A stretch of DNA of 64,000 nucleotides from Photobacterium angustum (GTDB taxonomy: Bacteria; Pseudomonadota; Gammaproteobacteria; Enterobacterales; Vibrionaceae), in NCBI RefSeq assembly GCF_002954615.1, contig NZ_MSCJ01000001.1, positions 868,001 through 932,000 on the forward strand. Direction: 5' to 3'. A program made the translations under genes and the position numbers. The notes below the pieces were generated by a model. It had not been told where the DNA came from. It saw only the letters and a list, made by a program, of their open reading frames with translations, and did not search any database. Of the stretch, positions 27,404 to 36,491 are shown one piece after another. Position 1 is the first letter of the stretch. Each line of letters opens with the position of its first letter.

Positions 27404-29466
27404 AACTAAAATTAAAGTCATCACTGGCGCTATTAATGGTTTTCGTCGCGGTTTTACCTGCATCTATTATTGGTGGATTATTAATAAAGCAGCAAACAGA
27501 AGTCGAGACTAATTACCGAATTGATCTAATAGACCGTTTATCCACAACGTTAGCACAAGAGTTTAACTATCGTTTTTATTTATTATCAACTGCGCTAGAT
27601 GTGTTATCTCGAGATAGGTTGTTAGTACAGGGAATTGATGACTTTTTTCTGACTAGTCATGTCGATGCTACATTAGCAAATTTAGTTGATAACACGCCAT
27701 TAGTACAAGCGGCTTATTTGGTTGATGCTAATTGGGATGAAGTTGAAAATTATAATGGTATTAATGGGATAAAATCATTCTCAAGTTTGAAAACATTATT
27801 AAATGAGAGTGTTGGTACGAGTAAAAGTACTGGCAATCAATGGGTATTTAATTATGTTGATGAATATTTAATGCCTGATAAGTTTAATCCAAGTCACAAA
27901 GGCGTCGCTATAGGTGTACCTATATATCAGTCAACACTGACGGAAGGACTCAAGCGTAAACCGTTAGGTTATTTAATTGTTATTGTTCCTGTGGAAAATA
28001 TTGTTAAGGTTCTTCGCCCATATTTAAAAGATGGTGAGCACGTTATATTTCATCATAATGGCATGGATAATATTGCGGTTTATAAAGGTAAACTTGATCC
28101 CTTAATGCCGACGGTATCAAAAACGGCTGAAGTGACGATAGATAATAAATACATCGCAGAGCCAATGTCTTATGAAGCTCAAGTCTTCATGAATAAGTAT
28201 TTAGGTGAGAACCCCTTTACTAATTCATTAAAGATATTAACTATTGTCGCTATTATTGTAATTATGTTTACATTATTAACTGCGACAATATCGTACCGTT
28301 GGTTCGCAAAACCTTTAACCTATCTTATGGATAGTGTAAGAGGTTGTTTAGGTGGTAATTATAATATATTAGATAAAGATTTAAGATTCTCTGAATTAAT
28401 TATGGTGAATGATCTTATTCAGAAAATGTCGACCACAATAAAAGCCCAGCTTAGTGACTTAGAAGATAAAAATGTAAAGTTGATGACTTTTAATGATCAA
28501 CTAGAGCAGAAAGTACATGAAAAGACGTTAGAGTTAACCCATTCATTACAGCGTGAAGAAAAACGTCGAACAATGCTTCAGTCATTATTGTCATTTAGTA
28601 ATAAATTACAACATGGTGATATTCATTCTACTGTGATGACGCAGTTAGTGAGCCTGTATCCTTATTCAGGATGGGGAATGCAGCTATTTATAAATCAGAA
28701 TAAAAATTGGGTTAGTGAAGGCTTGTCTAACATTAATTTAGACAGTATCGATGCAGATGCGCACTGCAGTGATTACTTTCGTATTAATAGTGATGATAAA
28801 GTTCTGCAATGTTTCAAAATTGTCGATACACATAGTGTGTTATTAGGGGTTATTGTGATGGAGCATCCTAATATTGCACGAGATGACTATGAAATTATTT
28901 CATTATTTATTCGTCAATTATCTGCCGAGCTTGAAGGTCGATTACTGAATGAAGAGTTGGAACGAAGCGCAATTACAGACCCATTAACGGGTCTAAGTAA
29001 TCGTAAAGCGTTTGACGTTGATCTTGATGAGTGGATAAAAATCGCACATCGCTATCCAGAACAATACTTTGGCTTATTTATGATCGATGTGAATGGTTTG
29101 AAGCAAGCCAATGATGAATATGGACATCATATGGGTGATCAGTTGTTAATAGAAACGGGCAGGCTTATTCAAAGTGTTTGTCGTAGTACCGACAAGGTAT
29201 ATCGCCTCGGTGGAGATGAATATGCGATTATTATCAAAGGTGGTGATAATGAAGGCTGTGATAAGTTAATGTTGCGTTTACAACAGTTACTTATAGATGA
29301 GCATTATGCACGCCTATCTTCAGGAGAAAAAGTGGCTATTCATTTTGCTATGGGCTGTGCTACTACTGAAAATGTTGATGCACGTGCGCTTTATCAAGTG
29401 GCAGACAAAGCAATGTATTTAGATAAAAAAGCACATTACGAACGAGTTGGACAAACACCAAGGTAG
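27400..29466 (+). CDS. membrane diguanylate cyclase with periplasmic sensor and GAF-like region
   Basis: 688-aa inner-membrane signalling protein expected to make c-di-GMP. Membrane helix at about 7-28, periplasmic sensor (Cache-like) about 30-275, second helix about 277-300, HAMP-like linker, a coiled coil (LEDKNVKLMTFNDQLEQK...) about 350-390, a GAF-like segment about 390-520, and a GGDEF domain about 525-685. The active-site motif is GGDEY at 604-608, with Tyr in place of the usual Phe. The inhibitory I-site RxxD is intact (RSTD, 595-598), five residues ahead. Metal-binding Asp is in MIDVNGLKQAND. Translationally coupled to the solute-binding protein gene by a 4-bp overlap. Confidence 0.9.
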   Translation: MKLKLKSSLALLMVFVAVLPASIIGGLLIKQQTEVETNYRIDLIDRLSTTLAQEFNYRFYLLSTALDVLSRDRLLVQGIDDFFLTSHVDATLANLVDNTPLVQAAYLVDANWDEVENYNGINGIKSFSSLKTLLNESVGTSKSTGNQWVFNYVDEYLMPDKFNPSHKGVAIGVPIYQSTLTEGLKRKPLGYLIVIVPVENIVKVLRPYLKDGEHVIFHHNGMDNIAVYKGKLDPLMPTVSKTAEVTIDNKYIAEPMSYEAQVFMNKYLGENPFTNSLKILTIVAIIVIMFTLLTATISYRWFAKPLTYLMDSVRGCLGGNYNILDKDLRFSELIMVNDLIQKMSTTIKAQLSDLEDKNVKLMTFNDQLEQKVHEKTLELTHSLQREEKRRTMLQSLLSFSNKLQHGDIHSTVMTQLVSLYPYSGWGMQLFINQNKNWVSEGLSNINLDSIDADAHCSDYFRINSDDKVLQCFKIVDTHSVLLGVIVMEHPNIARDDYEIISLFIRQLSAELEGRLLNEELERSAITDPLTGLSNRKAFDVDLDEWIKIAHRYPEQYFGLFMIDVNGLKQANDEYGHHMGDQLLIETGRLIQSVCRSTDKVYRLGGDEYAIIIKGGDNEGCDKLMLRLQQLLIDEHYARLSSGEKVAIHFAMGCATTENVDARALYQVADKAMYLDKKAHYERVGQTPR

Positions 29467-29487
29467 CTATAGATCACTATCTTAATG

Positions 29488-29514
29488 AAAAGCCATAGTA
29501 TAGATATGGCTTTT
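29488..29514 (+). terminator. terminator of the binding protein/cyclase operon
   Basis: Ten-bp stem AAAAGCCATA/TATGGCTTTT with 7-nt loop. Confidence 0.8.
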
Positions 29515-29615
29515 TATAGCACTAAAATCAAAAATAAAACTTTAGGAATAAAAGGCTTAGTAGATAACTGTTAAACTTTGTAGCACGGATTTAGCAACCA
29601 ATATGGAATGGTTAT

Positions 29616-30899
29616 ATGATACAAGCACAAAGTATTCACAGTTGGTTATGGCGATGGCATATTATCGCTGGGATCATATCGTTACCTTTTATTTTTTTAT
29701 TATCAATTACAGGTGCCGTCTATTTATTTAAAGTGGATTATGAGCAAAAAGCTTATAATAAATTCACGGATATCCAAGCTCTATCATCCTCCCTTTCTTA
29801 TCAGCAGCAATATTCAATTGCCAAACAAGCCGCCCTGAAAAATAACGTTCCAGTTCCTAATAAACTGGTAGTACCTAGTGATTCAAATAAAGCAACAAAA
29901 TTTATTGCTGGACGTTTTTCATCTGAAAGTTATATTTTCGTCGATCGCTATAGTGGTGAAGTTACCGGATTTTATGCAAGAAAAGATACATTAATGCAAA
30001 AAGTTCGTAAGCTTCACGGTGAATTACTCATAGGAAAAAGTGGCAGTTGGATTACAGAGTTAATTGCCAGTTGGTTAGTTGTGTTGATCATGACGGGGCT
30101 GTATTTATTTTTTCCTCGTTCGATTTCAAATATTAAGTCGTTATTTACTGTCAGAACAAAGTATGGAAAACGTATATTTTATCGTGACCTTCATACGGTA
30201 AGCGGATTTTGGCTTTCAATGGCGCTATTACTTGTTCTTGCCGGTGGATTACCATGGACAGAGTTGTTTGGTAATAATTATAAATCGCTACGAGATACAA
30301 CAGGTACGGGTTATCCACAAGGGTATAACGGTAAAGGGTTTAAATCGAGTGACCAACAAGACGTTAATCCTCAAACGCTGGATGATGTTGTATTACAGGC
30401 ACAACATAAAAAATTAGCAGGGACAGTAACGATTTCTATACCGACTAAACCCAGCGGTATATTCAGTATTAGCAATAGAGCAAAAGATATACATCAACAA
30501 CAGAAGATCCATATTGATCAATATAGCGGCAAAACCATTGCTGAATATTCGTGGGATAAGGTGGGTATTCTTAGTCATGGTCGACAAATTGTTATGCGTA
30601 TTCACCAGGGTGAATTATTTGGTCAAGCAAATTGGTTCTTTATGTTTGGCATTAGTGTGATGACTGCAATATTAAGCCTAAGTGCCTTAATATCATATTG
30701 TCTGCGTAAGCCGAAAAAGAGTTTAGGTTTACCGAAAGTGGCAGAAGATAAGAGAGTAGGACTTTTGCTATGGGGAGCAATAGTACTACTTGGTGTTGTT
30801 TTACCTATGTTTGGTATCAGTCTGTTGATTATTTTGACAGTATCTTTAATTACTAGAGTAATGCACAAAACAAGGAAGCTAACATCAGAAAATTCATAA
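29616..30899 (+). CDS. PepSY-associated membrane protein
   Basis: Inner-membrane protein of the PepSY_TM family (427 aa), often found with siderophore uptake genes and proposed to act in iron reduction. N-terminal SWLWRWHIIAGIISLPFIFLL with the conserved RWH, a periplasmic PepSY-like region (DRYSGEVTGFYARKDTLMQ, then RKLHGELLIGKSGSW), a second helix pair with RDLHTVSGFWLSMALLLVLAGG, a second PepSY-like repeat (IDQYSGKTIAEYSWDKVG) and C-terminal helices. The paired His residues in membrane helices could bind haem. No TonB receptor or siderophore gene is adjacent. Terminator follows. Confidence 0.85.
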   Translation: MIQAQSIHSWLWRWHIIAGIISLPFIFLLSITGAVYLFKVDYEQKAYNKFTDIQALSSSLSYQQQYSIAKQAALKNNVPVPNKLVVPSDSNKATKFIAGRFSSESYIFVDRYSGEVTGFYARKDTLMQKVRKLHGELLIGKSGSWITELIASWLVVLIMTGLYLFFPRSISNIKSLFTVRTKYGKRIFYRDLHTVSGFWLSMALLLVLAGGLPWTELFGNNYKSLRDTTGTGYPQGYNGKGFKSSDQQDVNPQTLDDVVLQAQHKKLAGTVTISIPTKPSGIFSISNRAKDIHQQQKIHIDQYSGKTIAEYSWDKVGILSHGRQIVMRIHQGELFGQANWFFMFGISVMTAILSLSALISYCLRKPKKSLGLPKVAEDKRVGLLLWGAIVLLGVVLPMFGISLLIILTVSLITRVMHKTRKLTSENS

Positions 30900-30903
30900 A
30901 ATT

Positions 30904-30939
30904 AAGCCACGATAGCTGATGATCCAGTTATCGTGGCTT
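30904..30939. terminator. bidirectional terminator, PepSY gene / SpoU gene
   Basis: Perfect 11-bp stem AAGCCACGATA/TATCGTGGCTT, followed by TTTTT, between convergent genes. Confidence 0.85.
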
Positions 30940-30955
30940 TTTATGATTAATCGCG

Positions 30956-31423
30956 TTATTTGTGATTTGAAAAGTTATCGCCTTTAGCTAAACGATCATA
31001 AAGAATCACATTAACGGCAGCGGCAAGATTCATTGAACCATTCGTTGGTACATAAATCGTTTCACGACAAAAATCAGTAATTTCTTTTTTTAAGGTGCCG
31101 TCTTCAGGACCAAAGATATAGAAAGCACGTTTAGGGTGCTTATAGTCAGGTAATGCTTTTGCACCTTCGATTAAATCAACAGCAACGGGTACACAACCGA
31201 TAGGAATGATTTTCTTTAAGTCTTCAACACCTATTAGTGGTATATCAAGTGATGCTTTTTTTGTATCAGTACAAAACTGTGCGGCATGATCATAACGTGT
31301 TCCCGTATAAAACACCGAGTTAACGCCATAACAGCCAGCTGCGCGCATAACAGACCCAACATTCTCTGGTGTTTTAGGATTAAATAGGCCAATACAAGAA
31401 TAGCCTTGGCTTTTTTTACTCAT
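30956..31423 (-). CDS. SpoU/TrmH-family RNA methyltransferase
   Basis: 155-aa SAM-dependent RNA ribose methyltransferase of the SPOUT superfamily, single domain without an N-terminal RNA-binding extension. Motif 1 is in NPKTPENVGSVMRAAGCYGV (the conserved Asn and Arg), motif 2 in YIFGPEDGTLKKE, and motif 3 in YVPTNGSMNLAAAVNVILYD, which forms the trefoil knot. The length resembles TrmL, but the N-terminus differs, so the target (tRNA or rRNA) cannot be named. Downstream of the SEC-C gene but separated from it by a terminator. Confidence 0.87.
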   Translation of the reverse strand: MSKKSQGYSCIGLFNPKTPENVGSVMRAAGCYGVNSVFYTGTRYDHAAQFCTDTKKASLDIPLIGVEDLKKIIPIGCVPVAVDLIEGAKALPDYKHPKRAFYIFGPEDGTLKKEITDFCRETIYVPTNGSMNLAAAVNVILYDRLAKGDNFSNHK

Positions 31424-31500
31424 ACTTCTATCTACTTTAAATTACAGATAAACAAGTGTTTAACAGGTGCCAGTTAGACATTTATTTGAAGCTAAAAACA

Positions 31501-31522
31501 AAGCAGGTACGAATACCTGCTT
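31501..31522 (-). terminator. terminator of the SEC-C gene
   Basis: Stem AAGCAGGTA/TACCTGCTT with CGAA loop, T-rich on both sides. Confidence 0.8.
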
Positions 31523-31530
31523 TTTTGCTA

Positions 31531-31866
31531 TTACTTACCACAGCACTTTTTGTATTTTTTACCGCTACCGCATGAACATGGGTCATTACGGTTGGGTGTC
31601 TTTTCAAAAACAGTGGTTTTTGGTTTATTTAAAATACCGTCTAGCTCAGCAATATCTTCTGCAATGTCAGCGTTGATCGTGATATTTGCAAACAGTTGGT
31701 TGTCATTAACTTGTTGCTGCACTTCTTGTTGACGTTCTTCGCTGTTCACAATCAATGTGAGTGGGTTGGTTTCCGTGCCCAGTTTGGTTTCGCGTTTCGT
31801 ATTGTAACCAAAGCTTTCATATTTTGGTTTCTTTTCGATACGACCTTTAAAGAAGAATTTAGACAT
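31531..31866 (-). CDS. SWIM/SEC-C metal-binding protein (PBPRA1643 family)
   Basis: 111-aa soluble protein of a family named after P. profundum PBPRA1643. The N-terminus [25 protein letters not shown] and the C-terminal SEC-C zinc motif [18 protein letters not shown] (Cys ligands CxC...CC) are typical; the central part is acidic and helical. Function not established; SEC-C motifs bind zinc, in SecA to contact SecB and ribosomes. Its 5' region holds two hairpins, one with a U-tract, described separately. Confidence 0.88.
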   Translation of the reverse strand: MSKFFFKGRIEKKPKYESFGYNTKRETKLGTETNPLTLIVNSEERQQEVQQQVNDNQLFANITINADIAEDIAELDGILNKPKTTVFEKTPNRNDPCSCGSGKKYKKCCGK

Positions 31867-31886
31867 GGGATAACCTATTTACCATG

Positions 31887-31917
31887 AATTAACCCAAACC
31901 ATAATCGTGGGTTAATT
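31887..31917 (-). other. hairpin in the 5' leader of the SEC-C gene
   Basis: Perfect 10-bp arms AATTAACCCA/TGGGTTAATT around 11 nt, 20 bp ahead of the start codon. Confidence 0.5.
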
Positions 31918-31930
31918 GTTACGAATAAAA

Positions 31931-31949
31931 AACCACCGCGAGGGTGGTT
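31931..31949 (-). terminator. terminator-like hairpin upstream of the SEC-C gene
   Basis: Stem AACCACC/GGTGGTT followed on the minus strand by TTTTTTATT. There is no annotated minus-strand gene upstream for it to end, so it is either an attenuator for the SEC-C gene or the end of an unseen small RNA. Confidence 0.6.
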
Positions 31950-32368
31950 GAAATTGCGGGCATAATAACCGCCATTAGTGAGCTTATCAATAGTAACCCA
32001 TATGCGGTATAAGGGATTTTTAACGACTAAGCGCAAGATAAAGCATGAATAAGAATGTGAATTGGTGAACGTTTAAACGTTTGCGTCAGTCAGGGTATCT
32101 TTTAGATTGACGATCGTTTCTAATAATGAGTACTTTAATGAAAAGTGCAAGAAGAAGCGGCGTTCAAAGGCTTAGCCTATTGGCATAATAGAAAATTTCG
32201 ACTGGTACTGATAACAAATGTTGTTAACATAAGCCGTAATAATTTTCTGTATTAGTGATTTATCGTTGTGTAGTCAGCGATTTATGCATCGAGTTGATGT
32301 TAATAGTCATTATACTTTTTAACAAAAATAATAAGGTATAACGAAATTTTTTTATTTTTTTCATATTT

Positions 32369-32381
32369 ATTCGTAACGAAT
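32369..32381. promoter_or_regulatory. palindrome upstream of zwf
   Basis: ATTCGT-A-ACGAAT, 89 bp ahead of the zwf start; a further AACGAAAT lies 28 bp upstream. It does not match the HexR consensus as I know it (TGTAATT-A-AATTACA). Candidate operator. Confidence 0.4.
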
Positions 32382-32470
32382 GAAAAAAATACGGCATAAT
32401 AAGGCCCCGTTATACCAAGCAATTGATTGCTGCCGCAGGTCTGAAGATCTGAAATTAATGGGAAAATGAT

Positions 32471-33970
32471 ATGGTTCAACCAGAAAATAACTCAATTGTA
32501 ATTTTTGGTGCGTCAGGTGATTTGACACACCGAAAGTTAATACCTGCGTTTTATCACCTTTATGCTAATGGTTTATTGCCTGAAGATTTTGCAATTCTAG
32601 GGGTAAGTCGTACATCATATAGCGATCAAGAATTTCGTGATAAGTTAAAGCAATCTTTGACAGAAAATGAAAAAATCGATGAAGAAACATTGGTTAATTT
32701 TTGTCAGCATCTTTACTACCAAGCATTAAATACGTCTGATAAAGATGAATATGCAGTATTGAAAGAACGCTTAGATACTTTCAAAGAAACGCACAATACC
32801 CAAGGTAATGCCGTTTTCTACCTCGCGACACCACCAAGCCTCTACGGCGTGATCCCAGAATGTCTAGCCGCTCATGGCCTAAATGATGAAACGGAAGGTT
32901 GGAAAAACCTGATTGTTGAAAAACCATTTGGTTATGATCTAGAGTCAGCGATCTCATTAGATAAGCAAATTCATGCTTGTTTCCAAGAGCATCAAATTTA
33001 CCGTATCGATCACTACCTAGGCAAAGAAACGGTACAAAATCTTCTTGTATTCCGCTTTGCAAACGGCATGTTTGAGCCGCTTTGGAATCGTAACTTTATT
33101 GATTACGTTGAAATCACAGCGTCTGAATCATTAGGCGTTGAAGATCGTGGTGGCTATTACGATGGTGCCGGCGCTGTTCGAGACATGTTCCAAAACCATT
33201 TGCTGCAAGTACTAGCAATGGTCGGTATGGAATCGCCTGCTGCAATTAATGCTGATTCTATCCGTGATGAAGTGGTTAAAGTGATGCAAAGCTTTAAACC
33301 ATTATCAGATGATGATCTTAAAAATAACTTAGTGTTGGGTCAGTACACGGAATCAGATGCTCGTGGTAAGCATTTCTTAGGATATCGCCAAGAGCCCGGT
33401 GTAGCGGAAGACTCACGTACTGAAACTTACGTTGGTATGAAGATGTTTATTCAAAACTGGCGTTGGAATGGTGTGCCATTCTACGTCCGTACAGGTAAAC
33501 GACTACCAACACGTGTGACGGAAGTGGTTATTCACTTTAAGAAAACACCGCACCCAGTGTTTGGTGAAAATGCACCAGAGAACAAACTGATTATCCGTAT
33601 TCAACCGGATGAAGGGATTCTAATGAGCTTCGGTCTTAAAAAGCCAGGAGCAGGTTTTGAATCTCAAGAAGTATCAATGGATTTCCATTACGACAAGCTT
33701 GAAGAAACCAATATGCTGACGGCGTACGAACGCTTACTTCTTGATTGTATGAAGCAAGATGCAACCTTGTTTGCACGTACAGATGCTGTTCGCGCTTGTT
33801 GGAAATTCGTTCAACCAATTCTTGAATACAAAGAAAACCCAGAACACTTATTTGGTTATGCCGCAGGTACGTGGGGACCAAAACAAGCTGATGACTTACT
33901 TGCATCAAGTAATCGTGAGTGGCGTTTTCCTTGTAAGAATTTAGCAAACACTGACTATTGTGAGCTATAA
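32471..33970 (+). CDS. zwf: glucose-6-phosphate 1-dehydrogenase
   Basis: Oxidises glucose-6-phosphate to 6-phosphogluconolactone with NADP, the entry to the oxidative pentose phosphate and Entner-Doudoroff routes. 499 aa. Coenzyme-binding motif [13 protein letters not shown] is at about residues 11-23 and the catalytic substrate-binding motif RIDHYLGKE at 178-186. First gene of zwf-pgl-gnd, 2 bp before pgl. A palindrome about 90 bp upstream may carry regulation; ribosome binding is by GGGAAA ahead of the ATG. Confidence 0.97.
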   Translation: MVQPENNSIVIFGASGDLTHRKLIPAFYHLYANGLLPEDFAILGVSRTSYSDQEFRDKLKQSLTENEKIDEETLVNFCQHLYYQALNTSDKDEYAVLKERLDTFKETHNTQGNAVFYLATPPSLYGVIPECLAAHGLNDETEGWKNLIVEKPFGYDLESAISLDKQIHACFQEHQIYRIDHYLGKETVQNLLVFRFANGMFEPLWNRNFIDYVEITASESLGVEDRGGYYDGAGAVRDMFQNHLLQVLAMVGMESPAAINADSIRDEVVKVMQSFKPLSDDDLKNNLVLGQYTESDARGKHFLGYRQEPGVAEDSRTETYVGMKMFIQNWRWNGVPFYVRTGKRLPTRVTEVVIHFKKTPHPVFGENAPENKLIIRIQPDEGILMSFGLKKPGAGFESQEVSMDFHYDKLEETNMLTAYERLLLDCMKQDATLFARTDAVRACWKFVQPILEYKENPEHLFGYAAGTWGPKQADDLLASSNREWRFPCKNLANTDYCEL

Positions 33971-33972
33971 GC

Positions 33973-34698
33973 ATGATTAATTATCGCGTATTTGAAACAC
34001 CGCAGGATGTTGTCGTTTCATTAGCTGACACCATGATGGCAATGAGCAAGCAGGTGAAGCCTGTCCATATATCGCTTTCTGGTGGTAGTACACCAAAACT
34101 GTTGTTTAAAACATTAGCGCAAGCACCTTATGCGAAAGATGTTAATTGGAGCAACTTACACTTTTGGTGGGGCGATGAGCGTTGTGTTGAGCCAACCGAT
34201 CCGGAAAGTAATTTCGGTGAAGCAAACGAGTTATTGTTCCAACAAATCGATATTCCAGCCGGCAATATTCACCGTATTAAAGGTGAAGATGATCCTGCTG
34301 TAGAAGTGGTTCGATTTGCAGAGGAAATGGATGCAGAAATTCCACATAAAAATGGGTTGCCTGCATTTGATTGGATTTTATTGGGTATGGGAACTGATGG
34401 TCATACTGCATCATTATTCCCAAACCAAACAGACTTTGACGATCCTGAGCTTTCTGTGATTGCAACACATCCAGATAGCGGTCAAAAACGCATTTCAAAA
34501 ACAGCGCGCTTACTTGAAAATGCGGATCGTATTACCTACCTCGTGTTAGGTGAAAGCAAAGCTGAAGTATTGCAAGAAATTAATAATACGCCTGCAGAAG
34601 CTCTTGCTTATCCTGCAGCGAAAATTAAAGCCGTAAATGGCAAAACAGAATGGTTTTTAGATTCAGCAGCGGCAAAACTGCTGGCGCAAGGAGAATAA
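33973..34698 (+). CDS. pgl: 6-phosphogluconolactonase
   Basis: Hydrolyses 6-phosphogluconolactone to 6-phosphogluconate. 241 aa, DevB type, with the conserved LSGGSTPKLLFKTLA, FWWGDERCVEPTDPESNFGEA and LGMGTDGHTASLFP segments. Sits between zwf and gnd in one operon (2 bp after zwf, 1 bp before gnd), so all three steps of the oxidative branch are made together. Confidence 0.96.
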   Translation: MINYRVFETPQDVVVSLADTMMAMSKQVKPVHISLSGGSTPKLLFKTLAQAPYAKDVNWSNLHFWWGDERCVEPTDPESNFGEANELLFQQIDIPAGNIHRIKGEDDPAVEVVRFAEEMDAEIPHKNGLPAFDWILLGMGTDGHTASLFPNQTDFDDPELSVIATHPDSGQKRISKTARLLENADRITYLVLGESKAEVLQEINNTPAEALAYPAAKIKAVNGKTEWFLDSAAAKLLAQGE

Positions 34699-34699
34699 T

Positions 34700-36148
34700 A
34701 TGAAAGGCGATATCGGTGTAATTGGCTTGGCAGTAATGGGCCAAAACCTGATTCTAAACATGAATGACCACGGCTTTAACGTTGTTGCTTACAACCGTAC
34801 TGTAGCAAAAGTGGAAGAATTCCTTGAAGGTCCAGCAAAAGGCACAAACATCGTTGGCGCAACATCTCTTGAAGATCTTGTTGCTAAGTTAGAAGCACCA
34901 CGTAAAGTGATGCTAATGGTTCGTGCTGGTGATGTTGTTGATGCATTCATTGATCAACTAATTCCACTATTGGATGAAGGCGATATCATTATCGACGGTG
35001 GTAACACTAACTACCCAGATACTAACCGTCGCGTAGCGCATTGCCGTGAGAAAGGCATCTACTTCATCGGTACTGGTGTATCTGGTGGTGAAGAAGGCGC
35101 TCGTTTCGGTCCTTCAATCATGCCTGGAGGCGCAGCTGAAGCTTGGGAAGCGGTTAAGCCTATCTTCCAAGGTATCTCTGCAAAAACTGATGCAGGTGAG
35201 CCTTGTTGTGACTGGGTTGGTAACGACGGTGCTGGCCACTTTGTTAAGATGGTTCATAACGGTATTGAATACGGTGACATGCAGCTTATCACTGAAGCAT
35301 ACCAGTTCATGAAAGATGGTCTAGGTATGAGTGCTGATGAGATGCAAGCAGTATTCGCTGACTGGAACAAAACTGAGCTAGACAGCTATCTAGTTGAAAT
35401 CACAGCTGATATTCTTGGCTACAAAGATGAAGATGGTGAAGCACTAGTTGAGAAGATCCTAGACACTGCTGGCCAAAAAGGTACGGGTAAGTGGACTGGT
35501 ATCAACGCACTAGACCTAGGTATTCCACTAACGCTTATCTCTGAGTCTGTATTCTCTCGTTGCCTGTCTGCACTTAAAGACCAACGTGTTGAAGCTGCAA
35601 CTTTATTCGGCAAGACAATCACGCCAGTTGAAGGTGATAAGCAAGAGTGGGTTGATGCACTACGTCAAGCACTACTAGCATCTAAGATCATCTCTTACGC
35701 GCAAGGTTTCATGCTAATGCGTGAAGCATCGAACGAAAACGGTTGGGATCTAAACTACGGTAACGTAGCACTAATGTGGCGTGGTGGTTGTATCATCCGC
35801 TCTGCGTTCCTAGGCAACATCCGTGATGCGTATGAAGCGAACCCAGATATCGCATTCCTAGGTTCTGATGAGTACTTCAAAAACATTCTACAAGGTAGCT
35901 TAGCAGCATGGCGTAAAGTAGCAGCGAAATCTCTAGAGTCTGGCATTCCAATGCCATGTACGATTTCTGCGCTATCTTTCCTAGACGGTTACACAACAGC
36001 TCGTCTACCAGCTAACTTGCTTCAAGCTCAACGTGACTACTTCGGCGCTCACACTTACGAGCGTACTGACCGTCCACGTGGTGAGTTCTTCCACACAAAC
36101 TGGACTGGTACAGGCGGCAACACTGCTTCTACTACTTACGATGTTTAA
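34700..36148 (+). CDS. gnd: 6-phosphogluconate dehydrogenase, decarboxylating
   Basis: Converts 6-phosphogluconate to ribulose-5-phosphate and CO2 with NADP. 482 aa. NADP-binding GLAVMGQNLILNM at about 9-21; substrate residues in IIDGGNTNYPDT and GTGVSGGEEGARFGPSIMPGG; catalytic Lys in GAGHFVKMVHNGIEYGDMQ. AAGGAG at 34687-34692, within the end of pgl, serves as its ribosome binding site. The codon choice (ACT, CGT, AAC, GGT) is visibly more biased than in zwf and pgl, as expected of a highly expressed gene. Followed by a strong terminator. Confidence 0.97.
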   Translation: MKGDIGVIGLAVMGQNLILNMNDHGFNVVAYNRTVAKVEEFLEGPAKGTNIVGATSLEDLVAKLEAPRKVMLMVRAGDVVDAFIDQLIPLLDEGDIIIDGGNTNYPDTNRRVAHCREKGIYFIGTGVSGGEEGARFGPSIMPGGAAEAWEAVKPIFQGISAKTDAGEPCCDWVGNDGAGHFVKMVHNGIEYGDMQLITEAYQFMKDGLGMSADEMQAVFADWNKTELDSYLVEITADILGYKDEDGEALVEKILDTAGQKGTGKWTGINALDLGIPLTLISESVFSRCLSALKDQRVEAATLFGKTITPVEGDKQEWVDALRQALLASKIISYAQGFMLMREASNENGWDLNYGNVALMWRGGCIIRSAFLGNIRDAYEANPDIAFLGSDEYFKNILQGSLAAWRKVAAKSLESGIPMPCTISALSFLDGYTTARLPANLLQAQRDYFGAHTYERTDRPRGEFFHTNWTGTGGNTASTTYDV

Positions 36149-36167
36149 TACCTAAATAACGTAAGCA

Positions 36168-36195
36168 AAAAAACCACCGTTCGCGGTGGTTTTTT
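36168..36195 (+). terminator. terminator of zwf-pgl-gnd
   Basis: Stem AAAAAACCACCG/CGGTGGTTTTTT with a stable TTCG loop. Confidence 0.92.
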
Positions 36196-36218
36196 TATAT
36201 CTAATTTTTAAGTGTATG

Positions 36219-36250
36219 TTTTTTTTGTTCTTTTTTTTTGTTCTTTTTTT
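36219..36250. repeat. short T-rich tandem repeat
   Basis: Runs of 7-9 T separated by GTTC, repeated two to three times, between gnd and the secreted protein gene. Prone to slippage. Confidence 0.6.
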
Positions 36251-36307
36251 ATTTGAACTAATGATATTGATAGCTTAGTCTGAAATCGGATTTCATTGAA
36301 AGGGGAT

Positions 36308-36400
36308 ATGGATCACTTTTACCATCTCGAAACAACAAGTAAAGAGATTGGGGATGTCGAAGAATATGTTTCAGAAAGTATAGACAGGAATAAACAGTAA
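36308..36400 (+). CDS. possible 30-aa ORF
   Basis: ATG 36308 opens 30 codons (MDHFYHLETTSKEIGDVEEY...) of coding-like, acidic composition. AAAGGGG lies only 2 bases before the ATG, which is too close for a good site. May be a small protein, a leader of the next gene, or chance. Confidence 0.25.
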   Translation: MDHFYHLETTSKEIGDVEEYVSESIDRNKQ

Positions 36401-36491
36401 GCTATCTGTTCACTGCTGCTGATGACTGTCTATGTTCTACTTAACTTGAAAGTTTAGCTTTAAACTTTTATGTCTATGAGACTAGGACGCT

